Source of the DNA: Manihot esculenta
Taxonomy: Eukaryota; Streptophyta; Magnoliopsida; Malpighiales; Euphorbiaceae
Reading direction: 5' to 3'
Length of the DNA stretch: 64,000 nt
Assembly (NCBI RefSeq): GCF_001659605.2
Contig: NC_035169.2
Coordinates: 16,554,263 to 16,618,262 of the forward strand
Part shown: positions 12,051-23,530 of the stretch, in pieces
Numbering within the stretch: the first letter of the stretch is position 1
Layout: each line of letters starts with the position of its first letter
Translations under genes and position numbers: made by a program
The notes under the pieces: generated by a model
Databases searched by the model: none
Told to the model about the DNA's origin: nothing
Seen by the model: the letters and a program-made list of their open reading frames with translations, nothing else

Positions 12051-12627
12051 TGTAATATCCGGCTAGACTCCGGTATTGGAATTCCTACCGTCCGGTGGAA
12101 TCTCGGATGTTGGAAACCTTTAGAAGGGCAAAATCATGTTTTTATAAAATGTTTTAATGTATTTGATGGTTTTAAGTAAGAAAGGAATTGAATTTTAAAT
12201 GAAAAAGACCATGGAGGCATTTCCAGGTTCGGCCGCCGAACTTGCATGAGTTTTGGAGGCACTTTAGGCTGCCGAAGGGTGGTCTAGCCAGCCCCTATAT
12301 AAGGACTCCATGGCCGAAACGGGCGAGTTTTCTCCCATTTTCGGCCAACGGTGAGTCCATGCTCTCCCATGGTTGTTTTTGATGTTTTTCCTCCAATCTT
12401 TCAAGTTTTAACAAGTTTTATCTTGGTTTGAAGATTTTTTAGCAAAAGAAGTGAAGTTGTAGAACTTGGAGACCCAAGGAGCGAGATCTCCCCCATCTCC
12501 GAGTTGGATCGTCTTCCCTCTCGATCTTCAAGAGGTAAGAGTAGATCCTCACTTCTTCTCATGTTTTGGTTAAGTTTCATGAAGTTTCTTGGGGTAGAAA
12601 AGCATGTTTAGGTTTATTGTAATACCC
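12051..12627 (+). repeat. Truncated 3' LTR of element A
   Basis: Starts TGTAATATCC after the polypurine tract and matches the 5' LTR up to the point where the solo LTR is inserted there. It then continues through the same tttat and 11 bases of the solo LTR start (TGTAATACCCG, to about 12627) before breaking into element B's pol. It also lacks about 84 bp present at 2330-2415 in the 5' LTR, the loss falling between two GTTCGGCCGCCGAAC copies. A TATA box is at 12296-12304. Confidence 0.88.
12296..12304 (+). promoter_or_regulatory. LTR TATA box (element A 3' LTR)
   Basis: TATATAAGG in the same context as in the 5' LTR. If active it would read outward into element B, antisense to B's pol. Confidence 0.5.
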
Positions 12628-13961
12628 GACAATTCTGAAGAAGTCCTAAACGAACCTCTTGTAGTAACCCGCCAAACCCAGAAAGCTTTTGACCTCGGTG
12701 ACTGTAGTGGGTCTAGGCCAGTTAGCTCATTCTTCTACCTTCTTAGGGTCCACTTCAATTCCCTGTTCCGACACAACATGCCCCAAGAATGAGATACTCC
12801 TCAACCAGAATTCACATTTGGAGAACTTGTCATATAAGCCATGCTCTCTCAGGGTTTGCAAAACTGTCCTCAGATGATGGGCATGCTCTTCTGCGTTTCT
12901 GAAATACACTAAGATATCATCGATGAAGACAATAACAAAGTGATTCAGATACTGACTGAAAACCCTGTTCATGAGGTCCATGAATGCTGCAGGGGCATTG
13001 GTTAGCCCGAACGGCATCACAAGGAACTCATAGTGCCCATATCTGGTCTTGAACGTCGTCTTCAGCACCTCCTCTTCTCTTATTCTCAACTGATGGTAAC
13101 CAGATCTAAGATCTATCTTGGAGAAACAACCTGCTCCTGCTAGCTGGTCAAATAGATCATCGATCCTGGGCAACGGATACTTATTCTTAGTAGTGACTTT
13201 GTTCAACTGCCTGTAGTCGATACAAAGCCTGAGGGATCCATCCTTCTTCCTCACAAACAACACTGGAGCACCCCAGGGTGAGGTACTCGGTCGGATGAAA
13301 CCCTTATCTACCAGCTCTTGCAACTGCTCCTTAAGCTCCTTCAACTCTGCTGGTGCCATCCTGTAGGGAGGGATAGAGATTGGTCTGGTTCCAGGCATCA
13401 ATTCAATTTCAAACTCTATCTCCCTAGCAGGTGGTAGTCCTGGAAGCTCGTCTGGGAAGACATCTGGAAATTCTCTGACAACGGGCACTGAGGCGGGCTC
13501 CCTAACCTGACTATTAAGCTCTCTCACATGAGCCAAATACCCCTGACATCCCCTCCTAAGCAACCTACGAGCCTGCAGGTTGTACTCCTCTTGTCTCCTC
13601 TGAAGATGACCTCTGACCCATCCTGACCTCTGAACCTGACTATCTTATCTCTGCAGTCCAGAGTAGCACCATGGATAGATAGCCAATCCATCCCTAGAAT
13701 GACGTCAAAATCTGTCAAATCTAGAACCACTAGGTCGGCTGGAAGACATCTATCCTCGACAAACACTGGACTGAACCGGCAGACTGACTCTACCACTGAT
13801 GGATCACACTTGGGTCCACTGACCCAAAGGGGATACTCTAACTCAGAGACCATCAAACCCAACCTCTCTACTGCTCTCGGGGCAACAAAAGAATGAGATG
13901 CACCAGGGTCCATTAAAGCATACACATCTGAACAACCAATGATGAGATTACTTGACACCAC
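12628..13961 (-). pseudogene. Element B protease and reverse transcriptase, broken
   Basis: Read leftwards from 13961: a protease with the active-site segment MDPGASHSF intact (near 13905) and [16 protein letters not shown], then a frameshift near 13590 caused by a short deletion relative to A. Next a reverse transcriptase with [20 protein letters not shown], the catalytic FIDDILVYF (near 12920) and [15 protein letters not shown] stop follows at VEE, and the GLAGYYKRF region with a further stop runs to the breakpoint at 12628. B keeps the protease active site that A has lost, and the Trp codon that is a stop in A. Confidence 0.9.
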
Positions 13962-15490
13962 GGTGTTGGATGTGTTCGCCTCCTGCTATATCATAGTGAA
14001 GATCCTAGCTGGAGCTGAGGGACCTTCACCCAGGGAACCTACCGAAGAAGAGGCTGCCCCTCTCCTTCTGCCTTTGCTACTGCCCTAAGTCGCCGCCGGA
14101 GCTACTGGTTGAGCCACACTACCAGAAGCTGTCTGCTGGGACTGTGCCATAAAAGGTGCCCTAGGACACTCTCGTGCCATGTGTCCCTCCTGCCCACATC
14201 TGAAGCAGGCTGTCGTCCCATACCGACAGACTCCTTTATGTGGCTTCCCACACTTCATACAAACAGGACTGCCTGAGCCATAGCTTGAGCCACCTCCCAT
14301 TCCCTGACCGGACTTTATCTTGTTCCAGAACTTGCTCTTCTTGGACTTGGATCTGTCCATCTTTACACTGCTCGGAGTCTTGGAACCTAAAGGTTGTGCC
14401 ACTGACTGTTTAACTCTCCCTTCGATTATTGCACTGGCCTCCATCTTTCGGGCCATGTCCACTATAGCATGAAAACTCTCCCTTTCTGCTGATTGAATCA
14501 AAGAGGAATACCTGGAGTGAAGCTTCATGATATACCTCCTAGACTTCTTCAGATCTGTGTCAAAAGCTTGTCCTGCAACGGCAACAACTCCAGGAATTTA
14601 TCAGTGTATTCATCTACACTCATCTCCTCCGTCTGCCTTAACTGCTCGAACTCAATCATCTTCAACTCCCTGGAGCTATCAGGAAAAGCCCATCCTGCAA
14701 ATTCATTTACAAATTCCTCCCAGGATAGACTATCCACCCTCGGGTCCACATAGCTCTTGAACCAATCCTTGGCCTTCTTACATTTGAGTGTGAATCCCGC
14801 CATCTGAATGGCCCTACTATTACTTGCTCCCAACTCATTGGTTATCATTTTTACCGTTTTGAGGTACTCAAAGGGATCATCCCCCATATTAAACTTGGGA
14901 GCATCCAGCTTAAGATAATCAGTCATCTTCACCTTATCCCCCCCAGACGAGCTAGACTTAGGTATTTGGACATTAGGGGTAGCTTAAGAATGAGGTGCTA
15001 CATTCCCTGAGGTAGGGTTTGCTGGATTTGGATAGAAAGGTGGGGGTGGGTACATGGGATACTGAGAGTATGGTGGGTAAAAGAGAGGGTAAGGCATGTA
15101 GGAAGGGTAGGGGTTAAAGCTAGAGAAATCCGATGTACTTCCCATCGGATACCCTGAGCCTTGAGGAAAGGGTGGATATTGGGGTGGATAACCAAACCCC
15201 AAGGCCTGAACGCCTCCTTGTGACTCCCCTGAACCTTCCTCAAACATGCTTACTCCCAAGTTTCCATCTCTCCTCTGATCAACATCCATATCTTCCCTTA
15301 CATCAGCTGAACTCCCACCCTGATTTGTACCTCGTCTACTAGCATCAAAAGACCTTCTAGGGTCCCTTACTGATCTCTCTCTATTAGATCTGCATGACAT
15401 TGCTCTTGGCAATGCAAGAGGACGGGCATCCATGCCCTCATTCTCTGGTGGTACTCCAGTCAATCGTGCAGATCGACGAGTGCCTCTCAT
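13962..15490 (-). pseudogene. Element B gag, broken
   Basis: The best start is the ATG at 15490 (MRGTRRSARLTGVPPE), aligned with A's gag start. An in-frame TAA at 14984 follows the Pro/Tyr-rich segment, a one-base deletion near 14550 shifts the frame (KLLTQI-stop versus the NLDTNQKKSRRY continuation in A), and a Gln-to-TAG stop lies at about 14083. Between them are the gag domain (LDAPKF to FVNEFAGWAFPDSSRE) and the double zinc knuckle CMKCGKPHKGVC and CFRCGQEGHMAREC near 14170-14265. The order and motifs are the same as in A. Confidence 0.88.
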
Positions 15491-15734
15491 CTTGCTTACT
15501 GAAAAACAACACATCACATAAAACATTAGCATCAAATGGTTCATGTGGAAACATATCAACCCGCATCACATACATAGCATAACATTAATGCACATGCATA
15601 AATCATGGCATTTCACATCATTATTCAAGATAGGACTCCACATCCTATCCTAGTGGACATGATTTTCCTATTGTGCTTGCCCTTCTAGGACACTTATGAG
15701 CCCGACACTCTCTAGGTCCGACCATATGAACCTA

Positions 15735-15748
15735 GGGCTCTGATACCA
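15735..15748 (-). other. Primer binding site of element B
   Basis: TGGTATCAGAGCCC on the minus strand, three bases inside the LTR end; complementary to initiator tRNA-Met. Confidence 0.85.
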
Positions 15749-16086
15749 ATCTATAACGACTCGGAAACCTGACCGCTATCGGCGCTAGGATCCAGATCGA
15801 CTTAAGGCCGCCGGAACCCGTAGCAAGCCTCTTATACCTGCCGTGAACCTGATAACATCCCATGCATGATCATACATTTTCATAAAAATTAAAAACTTTC
15901 CATATTCCAAGCCTGACCTGTGTATGCACTAAAATCATAGACATAAAACCCCAAACTAAAGCCCTCATCAAATGCTCTAATGGATTCTCATAACATACAT
16001 CAAGCTTGGACTATCATTTCTCATCATAAAACATTTCATTTAAAGATCATGTACCAGGGGACAACATTTACTATTCGGGCCAAGCA

Positions 16087-18205
16087 TGTAACGACCCCGA
16101 AATGGACCGTCACCGGCGCTAGGATTCAGGTCGGCTTAAGGCCGCCAGAACCCGTAGCAAGCCTGCTATACTCTCTGTGTACCTGTAAAATCTTATACAT
16201 GATCATACATTTTCTTGTGAAAATAAAACTCTTCTCTGCATCAAGGCTCAACCTGTGCATGCACTATCACTGTACTCGGTACTCAGTACCCTGTTCCCCT
16301 GACTAGAGCTTGCTCTAGATGGGTTATCTCGTATCAAGCCTGGTTTTTCACATACTCAGTAAAATCATAAACATACACAGATCATGTACATAATAACAGA
16401 TTTACAACACAACTATGTCAAGCACAAATCTAACATAACTAATACATCTCTTTATAAATACATGTCCACTCTAAACTATTACAAGTCTCAGTTTCTCTTT
16501 CTGAACTCTTCTGGACTTTCCCTCTGTACACTGTACACTGAATCCTGCAAGACTGGGATTAAGGGAGTGGGATGAGCTCTATAGCCCAGTGAGTAGAACA
16601 ATAAAATCAGTCATAACATATGATCTCATGGAATGCATCATAACACAGACAAGCCACATCAAGAGTAAACCTGTCACCACATAGCCTCAGTAACTTCCGT
16701 GCCAGGGCGTAGAATCGAGCACCTGGTCTTCCTGTCATATATGTATATGTGTATAACACCTCTGTACTTACCATTGCCAGGGCGTAGTCAAAGGCTCCTG
16801 GTCTTAACTCAGAGACTATTGGATCATTCAGCATTTACTCACACCAACAATTAACAATGCAATGCAACATATTCGTGATTACTAATGCAGTCAACCTATT
16901 TACATAATCATGATGCATGAGATATGCTAAAATATTCCATTGTTTCATTAAAAGCACTAAGTTTAGTTCCACTCACCTCTGGCTCTGGACTGACTCTGCA
17001 GGTTCAGTAAATTCTGGAGCAGTACTCACTGCTGCTCTCTCTGGTTCCTCTGGTCTGTAACACATAAAGACTTAAATGAGGGACCAAACTACCTTAAAAT
17101 AACTCTATTGAATTACCCAAGAATCCCCTTAATCTCACTCTCAACCTCATGTAAAGCATGCAAAAAGAAAAGCTGGACAGAACACTTTCGGCGGCAGGTT
17201 CGGCGGCCGAATGTCCTCTCCAGAGACGAAACTCAAGCACCTTCGGCGGCACCTTCGGCGGCCGAATCCCCCAAACAGAGCCGAACATGCAAAAACACTC
17301 AGGGGCAAGCTGTGGCAACCAAGCCACCATGCAGGAGGTTCGGCGGCCGAATGAACCTTCGGCTGCCGAACCTGAGTTCATCCAGAACTCAGCTTCAACG
17401 GCAACTCATCTTCTCCTTCTCTTCAATTTCTCCAAACATGCATACTTCAACTATTCAACACACATATACTCACGTATATGATCCCAGGGGTCCAAAACTA
17501 GCTAATAACCCCAAACAACAAAACAAACATAACACATAAACATATAGACATGCATAAATCATCAAAACTACCATTGTTTTTCACCTAAACATGCATCTCT
17601 TTCCTTTAACCCCATAAAACCTTCAGAAAACATATAAACAGGTTCTAGATCTTCCCTTACCTCTGTAAACAGGAAGATAACCGTTTTGAATCCAAGGAAA
17701 ACAGATCAACTCTTCTTCAACCTCACTAACTCTCAAAAGCTTAACTTTTGCTTCAAAACTCTCACAATCTCTTGAACACTAGCAAACTCCTGCATGATCT
17801 GCTTAAACTCAGCAAATAAATCATGGGAGACGTGGCCAAGCTTCTGGCAACAAGTTGGACATAACACCTATCCCAAATGCTGACTAAGGATGCCCAAAAG
17901 CTGGCTGGCCAACTCAGCTTCGGCTGCCGAATCGCATGCAAAACCATGCAACATTCGGGGGCCGAACTTACCTTCGGAAGCCGAACATTGGGCACTTTCG
18001 GCAGCCGAACTTACCTTCGGCGGCCGAACTTGGCTCATCTGCCTTGGTTCATTGCAACTCACAACTTAGTTCCATTTACCTTAAAACATCAACACAAATC
18101 ACATCACGTAGTAAAACATAAATCCTACTTTTTTTTAGAATTCCGACACCCCGAATTCCACCGGACTACAGGAATTCCGGTGCCGGATTCTAGCCGGGTA
18201 TTACA
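16087..18205 (-). mobile_element. Solo LTR nested in element B's 5' LTR
   Basis: A 2,119-bp LTR on the minus strand, from TGTAATACCCGGCTAGAATC (18205) to GGGGTCGTTACA (16087), with no internal region. The perfect 5-bp duplication aagca lies at 16082-16086 and 18206-18210. Its sequence is more diverged from the A-type LTRs than they are from each other, so it is another subfamily. A palindrome block lies at about 17187-17370. Confidence 0.92.
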
Positions 18206-18542
18206 AAGCACAATACTAAACCATAAAACATTCTTTACAATACATTACATAAAATCATTTTACAATACATGTCCACTCTAACTATTACACTTAACTTGAC
18301 TTCAACCTTGAAGACTCCCCGGTCTATCCTGAACCTGCAAGCCTAGGGTTAAGGGAAAGGGGGTGAGCTAAAAAGCCCAGTGAGCAGAACAAAGGAACAT
18401 ATAAATAAATCATGCTTTCATGGAATGCATCACAACACATACAATTCACATCACGGATGGACTTGTCACCAATAACCCTCTACATATCCAATGTGCCCGG
18501 CCCTCGACGGAGCTCCGCAGGACTTCCTCTTAAACATCACAC

Positions 18543-18666
18543 AATGCCAAGACACGTGGACATGGGAAGCCCTGGACTTCATTAATCATCATATCGTACA
18601 TAAAAATGCCAAGACGCGTGGACATGGGCAGCCTTGGACTTTCATTAATCATCATATCGTATTGAG
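18543..18666 (-). repeat. Two-copy tandem repeat, 62-bp unit, in element B LTR
   Basis: Two copies starting AATGCCAAGACACGTGGACA and AATGCCAAGACGCGTGGACA, 62 bp apart, each ending in an ATTAATCATCATATCGTA-type block. Position-equivalent to the tandem repeats of the other LTRs. Confidence 0.75.
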
Positions 18667-19741
18667 GGCTAATGGATCATTCAACATCCATCCACATCAA
18701 CAACATAGAATGCAATGCAACATATTCATGAGATTCTAATGCAACAACCTGAAATATATCATGGCATTCATGATGCATGAACATGCTCAAAACTTTATTA
18801 TTTTAAATCATAGTTCAGTTCTACTCACCTCTGGCTGACTCTGAACAGACTGTGAAGCAGTTATCTCACTGCTGGGGTCCTCGGTTCCTCGGGTCCGAAC
18901 CTACACAGGCGGACTCAAATGAGGGACCAAACATACACTAATATGACTCTAAACAACTCCCCAAAAACCCCCTAAAACATCATAAAATAATCATAGAAAA
19001 CATGCAAAGGAAGGCTGAACAGGGCACTTTCGGCGGCAGGTTCGGCGGCCGAAAGTCCCTTCAGAGCCGAAACTCAGCCACTTTCGGTGGCACCTTCGGC
19101 GGCCGAAACTCCCCTCCAGAGCCGAAAGTCCAACTTTCGGGGGCAGGGTTCGGCAGCCAAAAGCTTGCCTCCACAGGCAGGTTCGACGGCCGAAAGTGCC
19201 TTCGGCTGCCGAATCTGAGTTTTTCCAGAAGTGGCAGAACTCAGCCCTTATGCACATTTTTGCCTCCCAACCTTCCAAACTCAAACACAACACTCCTAAA
19301 CATGCATAAACACATTCATAAGCATATAGGGGTCTCAAACTATCCTATACCCCAACAAACATCAACATGGCAACTCATTAATCATGCATTTCATACTTAA
19401 CTCACAAAAACCCTAACATTTAACAACTAAACTAAACATGCATTTCTACCCCATGAACCTTCATAAAACTTACTTAAAACATCGAAGGAGGTGAGGATCG
19501 ACGCTTACCTCTTAAAGATCGAGAGAAAACGTGACCCAACTTGGAGATTTGGGGAAAATGGGTTCCGGAGGTCTCCAAGCTTCCAAACTTCGATCCTTGC
19601 TTAAAAACTTCAAAATCAAGCTAAAACTTGTTAAAAACTTGTAGGATTTGAAGGAAAACCTCAAAACCAACCATGGAAGGGCATGAACTCACCTTTGCCC
19701 GAAAATGAAGGAGAAAACTCGCCCATTTTCGGACATGGGGC

Positions 19742-19751
19742 CTTTTATAGG
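19742..19751 (-). promoter_or_regulatory. LTR TATA box (element B)
   Basis: CCTATAAAAG on the minus strand, next to the TGGCCAGCC block, matching the promoter position of the related LTRs. Confidence 0.5.
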
Positions 19752-20015
19752 TGGCTGGCCAGACCACCTTCGGAAGCCAAAGGTGACTCCAAAACTTCAC
19801 CAAGTTCGGCGGCCGAACATGAGGTTCGGCGGCTGAACCTGGATTTTCCTCCATGGTGTTTTTCTTTCAAAACTCAATTTCTTTCATACTTAAAACCCTG
19901 AAAACATGCAAAAATATTTTAGAAAAACATATTCTTACCCTTCTAGAGAGTTTCGACATCCGAGATTTCGCCGGAAGGTAGGAATTTCGATGCCGGAGTC
20001 TAGCTGGGTATTACA

Positions 20016-20411
20016 TAAGTATTAACACATAAGCCCAAGACATAGCCCAACACTCTAAAACTTAAAAGATAAATTATGGCTAGAATACAAGCCAAAATAA
20101 AGCCAAAATAAAAGCAAGTGTTTAAATAATAAACATAGCAAGCCCATCATGACAAAGTTGAATCTTCACAAAATCCTTTCTTGATCTTCACTCTAGGCTT
20201 CCCTTTGTGTAGTTTTGGCCTATATGTTTAATTCGGCTCCCTAAGCATATTATTGCAAATATTGCACCAAATTTGCCCCATATGAGTTGAAGCACGCTCC
20301 AAATATATATGGATTATATGAATATGATTTTGAACTCCTTTTAGATCCATTTCAATGATATAAGTTTACTCCACAATATTGTTAGAAATTTGCCCTATTG
20401 GATCCGTATCA
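20016..20411 (-). other. Unresolved retroelement remnant
   Basis: AT-rich, no coding frame. On the minus strand the stretch opens with TGATACGGATCCAATAGGGC exactly where the gag frame of the neighbouring remnant ends, which looks like the start of an LTR joined to gag by an internal deletion. I see no second copy to confirm it. Confidence 0.35.
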
Positions 20412-20756
20412 CTCACACTCTAAATAGGCATCAATATCAGCCTTACCATTGAAGCTTGAAATCTTCATCTTTATGGAGTTCATATTATTATCTACATAGA
20501 GTACACGATCAATGAACCTTATGGCTCGAAAAAGGGCTGATTGTGCCTCATTTTCCTCTTCATAGGATAGATCATGTGTATCATCATCCCCCAGATTGAA
20601 CTTGCCCTTTGAAGGTCTAAGGTTGTCCTCAAGGTTATCCATTCTCAAATTTAGCTTCTGAAAGTTATCTATGCAAGCTTTATACATAACTTTAAGATCA
20701 AACGTAAGGTCAGAAGTATCACCAGTATTATGTCCAAACATTATAGAAAAATTCAC
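20412..20756 (-). pseudogene. Gag N-terminal remnant of gypsy-type element H
   Basis: A 115-codon minus-strand frame from the ATG at 20756. Its end (IKMKISSFNGKADIDAYLEC) has the pattern at the start of plant gypsy capsid domains (an IKLKIPxFxGKxDPxAYLEWE-like block). Before it come an acidic, hydrophilic linker and a predicted helical segment (KACIDNFQKLNLRMDNLEDN). It ends abruptly at 20411; the rest of gag and all of pol are missing. A primer site and LTR lie upstream at 21712-22270. Confidence 0.6.
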
Positions 20757-21711
20757 AATTCTCTCAACTCACGTGTTTAACTTTCAAGCACTCACTTGGT
20801 ATCTCAAAAGTGTACTTCAGAATAGAAACTCCATAAGCGAAGTTTGTATGATTCAAATAACAAGAAAAACAAAGAAAGACCTAACAAGAAAAGATAGGAA
20901 ACAACACTAGATACAAACTGACCAAAATGAACAAACAGATTGATTTAGCACACAAAAGTGAAATTTTGTGTACTAAGTGTAATTAGATGTTTAACAATGT
21001 GCAATTTGCCAAACTAAGTGTAAGGAACCAATAGACAGAAAGATATCAAATTGAAAAATTAAGAATCAAAATTGACAAGACGGATGTGTTTAACACGAAG
21101 TTTTCCCTAAGCATGCGATCCTAGGTTAACTGATGTTAACATTGACTCCACAAAAATAATTCAAAGCAAGCAAACAAAATAGACACTTAAAACAGCAAGT
21201 ATTAAGTACAACTATTTTGTGAAAATACTATCCAAATTGGCCCTAAACCTATCTCAAACATGTATTTCGAATCCCAAGCCCAAAAATATGTTCAAGGTAT
21301 ATGAAATATGATTTATATCAATAGGTATCAATATTAGAATGAAGTTTCAACAATTGACCCAAAGTTGCAGAAATTCTTTTTTTTTTCTTCTTTTTGGTAT
21401 TTTTTTATATGGACAGAAGTAAAACACTGGAAATACTATTTTAAGAGTATTAGAATAGGAGCATATGAATTAGAGCAAAAAGCACAAACTAAATCACTAA
21501 ATATAGTAATTCCGCCTAAACAAGATTTTAGGGTAAAATTCGATTTGAATAGCAACTAAATAATGAATTCGACTCTAATAGGTATCCTAAACGGAAAGAT
21601 AAAAAAAATGAAGAAAATACACCAAATAACCAAAGTGATATATTTGGCCAATAATGAACAAAACTGAATACAAAGACATAAAAGATAGTTAAGAAATTAT
21701 TACTAAGCCTA
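20757..21711. other. Leader region of remnant H
   Basis: AT-rich sequence between the primer site and gag of H, without an acceptable coding frame. Nothing else recognised. Confidence 0.4.
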
Positions 21712-21723
21712 GCTCTGATACCA
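21712..21723 (-). other. Primer binding site of remnant H
   Basis: TGGTATCAGAGC on the minus strand, five bases from the LTR end; perfect match to the initiator tRNA-Met type site. Confidence 0.75.
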
Positions 21724-21728
21724 ATTAA

Positions 21729-22270
21729 TGCGGAACCCCCGCCTATTAGAGACTGAAACGACACATACCCTAATAAAAAGAACTTAGTTTAGAAAATAAT
21801 TTCTCAATCTAAAGCACTCTTAATTAACATGCAATTAAGAACACTTATAATTGATTGATTTTAAGAGCAGTAAGAATAAGAACCATACAAGTTAGTATCA
21901 AACCTTATTCGTGATGCAATGTCAAGAACCAAGATCTCTCTTAAACTTTCAAGGAAGAATTGCGTAAAGTAATTGTATTGAATAATTGATAATCTGTGTA
22001 CACTATGAAAAAAGAGATGCTTTATATATCCTAGAGCAGCCTAGCCTAATTAAAAATAAAAAAAAAATAAAAACCTACATAAAGATCCATGATCTTTGCC
22101 ACTTTCCACTACTATGCATGGACCTATGATTTATGCCACTACCTACTACTATGCATGGACCCATGATCTATGCCATTATTCACTACTGGATAACTACCCA
22201 CTATTGATTAACTATCAGTTGTTAAATAACTACCCACTACTATATTAATGATGGAGAATCTGTTAATGCA
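21729..22270 (-). repeat. 5' LTR of remnant H
   Basis: About 542 bp. On the minus strand it would start TGCATTAACAGATTCTCC at 22270 and end GGGGGTTCCGCA at 21729, five bases before the primer site. The outer boundary is supported because the CACTA transposase frame to the right runs to this point and then enters unrelated sequence. It contains two copies of a CCATGATCT/TATGCCACT-type repeat near 22090-22170. Confidence 0.6.
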
Positions 22271-23530
22271 AATACAAAATTTGAATCGTCAATAAGGACA
22301 CATTCGGCCTAATTAACTTAAAATGGTCAGATTGTTCTTCAACTTCAAAATGAACTTGCAGAGCTTCAACATATCCCTTCATGAATCCTTGAAATGCTTC
22401 CTTCAACCTCTTGGATCTCAACGCTAACTCATCATTTTTGGTGTTGTTGGTTGTGCTTACATCATTATGGATAACATCATAAGTATCAACACCAACTTCC
22501 CAAAAATCCTTCAATTTACTAACTAATGGTTGCATGTATACATCAAGCTTCTCTTTTGGATTCCTAGGACTAGGAATGATAATTGTCAGAAACATATACT
22601 ACTCTTTCATATACAACCAATAGGGTAAGTTGTATGGAGTTAAGATTATTGGACATGAAAAATAATAAAAGCCAAGTCTAACATTTCGGCCCTCACTTGC
22701 AAAAGTTTGATGAGTTTGGTTGAAATGCTTTCAAGCAGGTGAATTTGAACAATGACACATGACCTTATCCTCATATGTATGTTTATTGTGCCAAGTCATA
22801 TATTTTGCAGTTGTAGGCGAAGAATAAAGTCTTTGTAAACGTGGTATTAAAAGAAAGTAACTTATATGCTACAAGTGTCTTACCTTTCCCAATGGCTTCT
22901 TTACGTATGTTCACAAACTTTACATATGGTTAGCTCCCTATCCTCTCCAATAAATCATACAACCATTAATACAATAATGTATCTTTTCAAAAGGAAGCCC
23001 TAATCCTTGCACTAGTTTTTTGTGCAATAGAAGTTATCCATCATGACGTTGTCATTTGATAATATCTCCTTAATAAGTTGATCAATCTCATCAAAACACT
23101 TCTCTGAAAAATGGTGTTCGGCCTTCAAGTTCAATAGACGAGAAACTGTTGATAATTGAGAGTAATTTTCACATCCAGATCATAACTCTTGATTTGCGGG
23201 ATTTAAGATACTATAAAGTTTTTGTGTAGCGGTATTTAATAACTTACATGTCTCATTATTATGTAAATGAGGACCTGCTGCATCTATGACCATGTCTTCA
23301 AACCGATTAAAATGATCATGTTCTTCACCTTCAAGTACATGAGGACTTGATGTATCTAAGGCTGGATTATTTTGGTGTGTATGAGAAGATTGATGCGCTT
23401 TAGTTTCTCTATGCAAGTACCAACTAAGATAATTATGTGCAAAATCATGCTTCATTAAATGATACTTGGCAGTATTTTCATCATGGAAGCTACTATTTTG
23501 ATACTTAAATCTTTTGCACGGACATTAAAT
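22271..23530 (-). pseudogene. CACTA (En/Spm) TNP2-type transposase remnant
   Basis: Read leftwards, pieces in different frames follow the order of plant TNP2 transposases. First an N-terminal transposase-associated segment (CKRFKYQNSSFHDENTAKYH near 23500, HNYLSWYLHRE near 23410). Then an acidic linker, FSEKCFDEIDQLIKEIL and HYCINGCMIYW near 22945-23110. Then MTWHNKHTYEDKVMCH, FASEGRNVRLG and IIIPSPRNPKEKLDVYMQPL near 22540-22780. Frameshifts and stops separate them. The reading stops at 22270, where the LTR of H is inserted. Catalytic parts further downstream are not in the window. Family recognition rests on the motif order, so it is fairly firm. Confidence 0.75.

Larger units (their letters stand above)
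2137..12627 (+). mobile_element. Ty3/gypsy LTR retrotransposon A (chromovirus, Tekay/Del-like)
   Basis: Plus-strand element: 5' LTR 2137-6714 (with a nested solo LTR), Met-type primer site, gag, pol in the order PR-RT-RNaseH-IN-chromodomain-like tail, polypurine tract, and a 3' LTR cut off after 577 bp. It was inserted into minus-strand element B's pol, with left flank ggtaa (2132-2136) as the expected target duplication; the right copy is gone because a deletion fused the 3' LTR to element B. Gag and pol both carry stops and a frameshift, so it is not autonomous. The clade assignment is inferred from long LTRs and the C-terminal chromodomain-like segment. Confidence 0.9.
12628..20015 (-). 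mobile_element. Ty3/gypsy LTR retrotransposon B, 5' half
   Basis: Minus-strand element of the same family as A: 5' LTR 15752-20015 (with a nested solo LTR), Met-type primer site, gag, protease and RT. It breaks at 12628 where element A and a deletion intervene, and resumes at 1515-2136. Comparison with A shows about 300 bp of pol missing between the halves (from just after the RT thumb motif GLAGYY to the RNase H segment LYGVKCEIF). It seems to have landed in remnant H; right flank taagt (20016-20020) would be its target duplication. Confidence 0.88.
15752..20015 (-). repeat. 5' LTR of element B, interrupted by a solo LTR
   Basis: The LTR proper is 15752-16086 plus 18211-20015, about 2.14 kb. 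On the minus strand it starts TGTAATACCCAGCTAGACTC at 20015 and ends GTCGTTATA at 15752, the usual final CA mutated to TA. A palindrome block lies at about 19024-19225. Confidence 0.88.
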
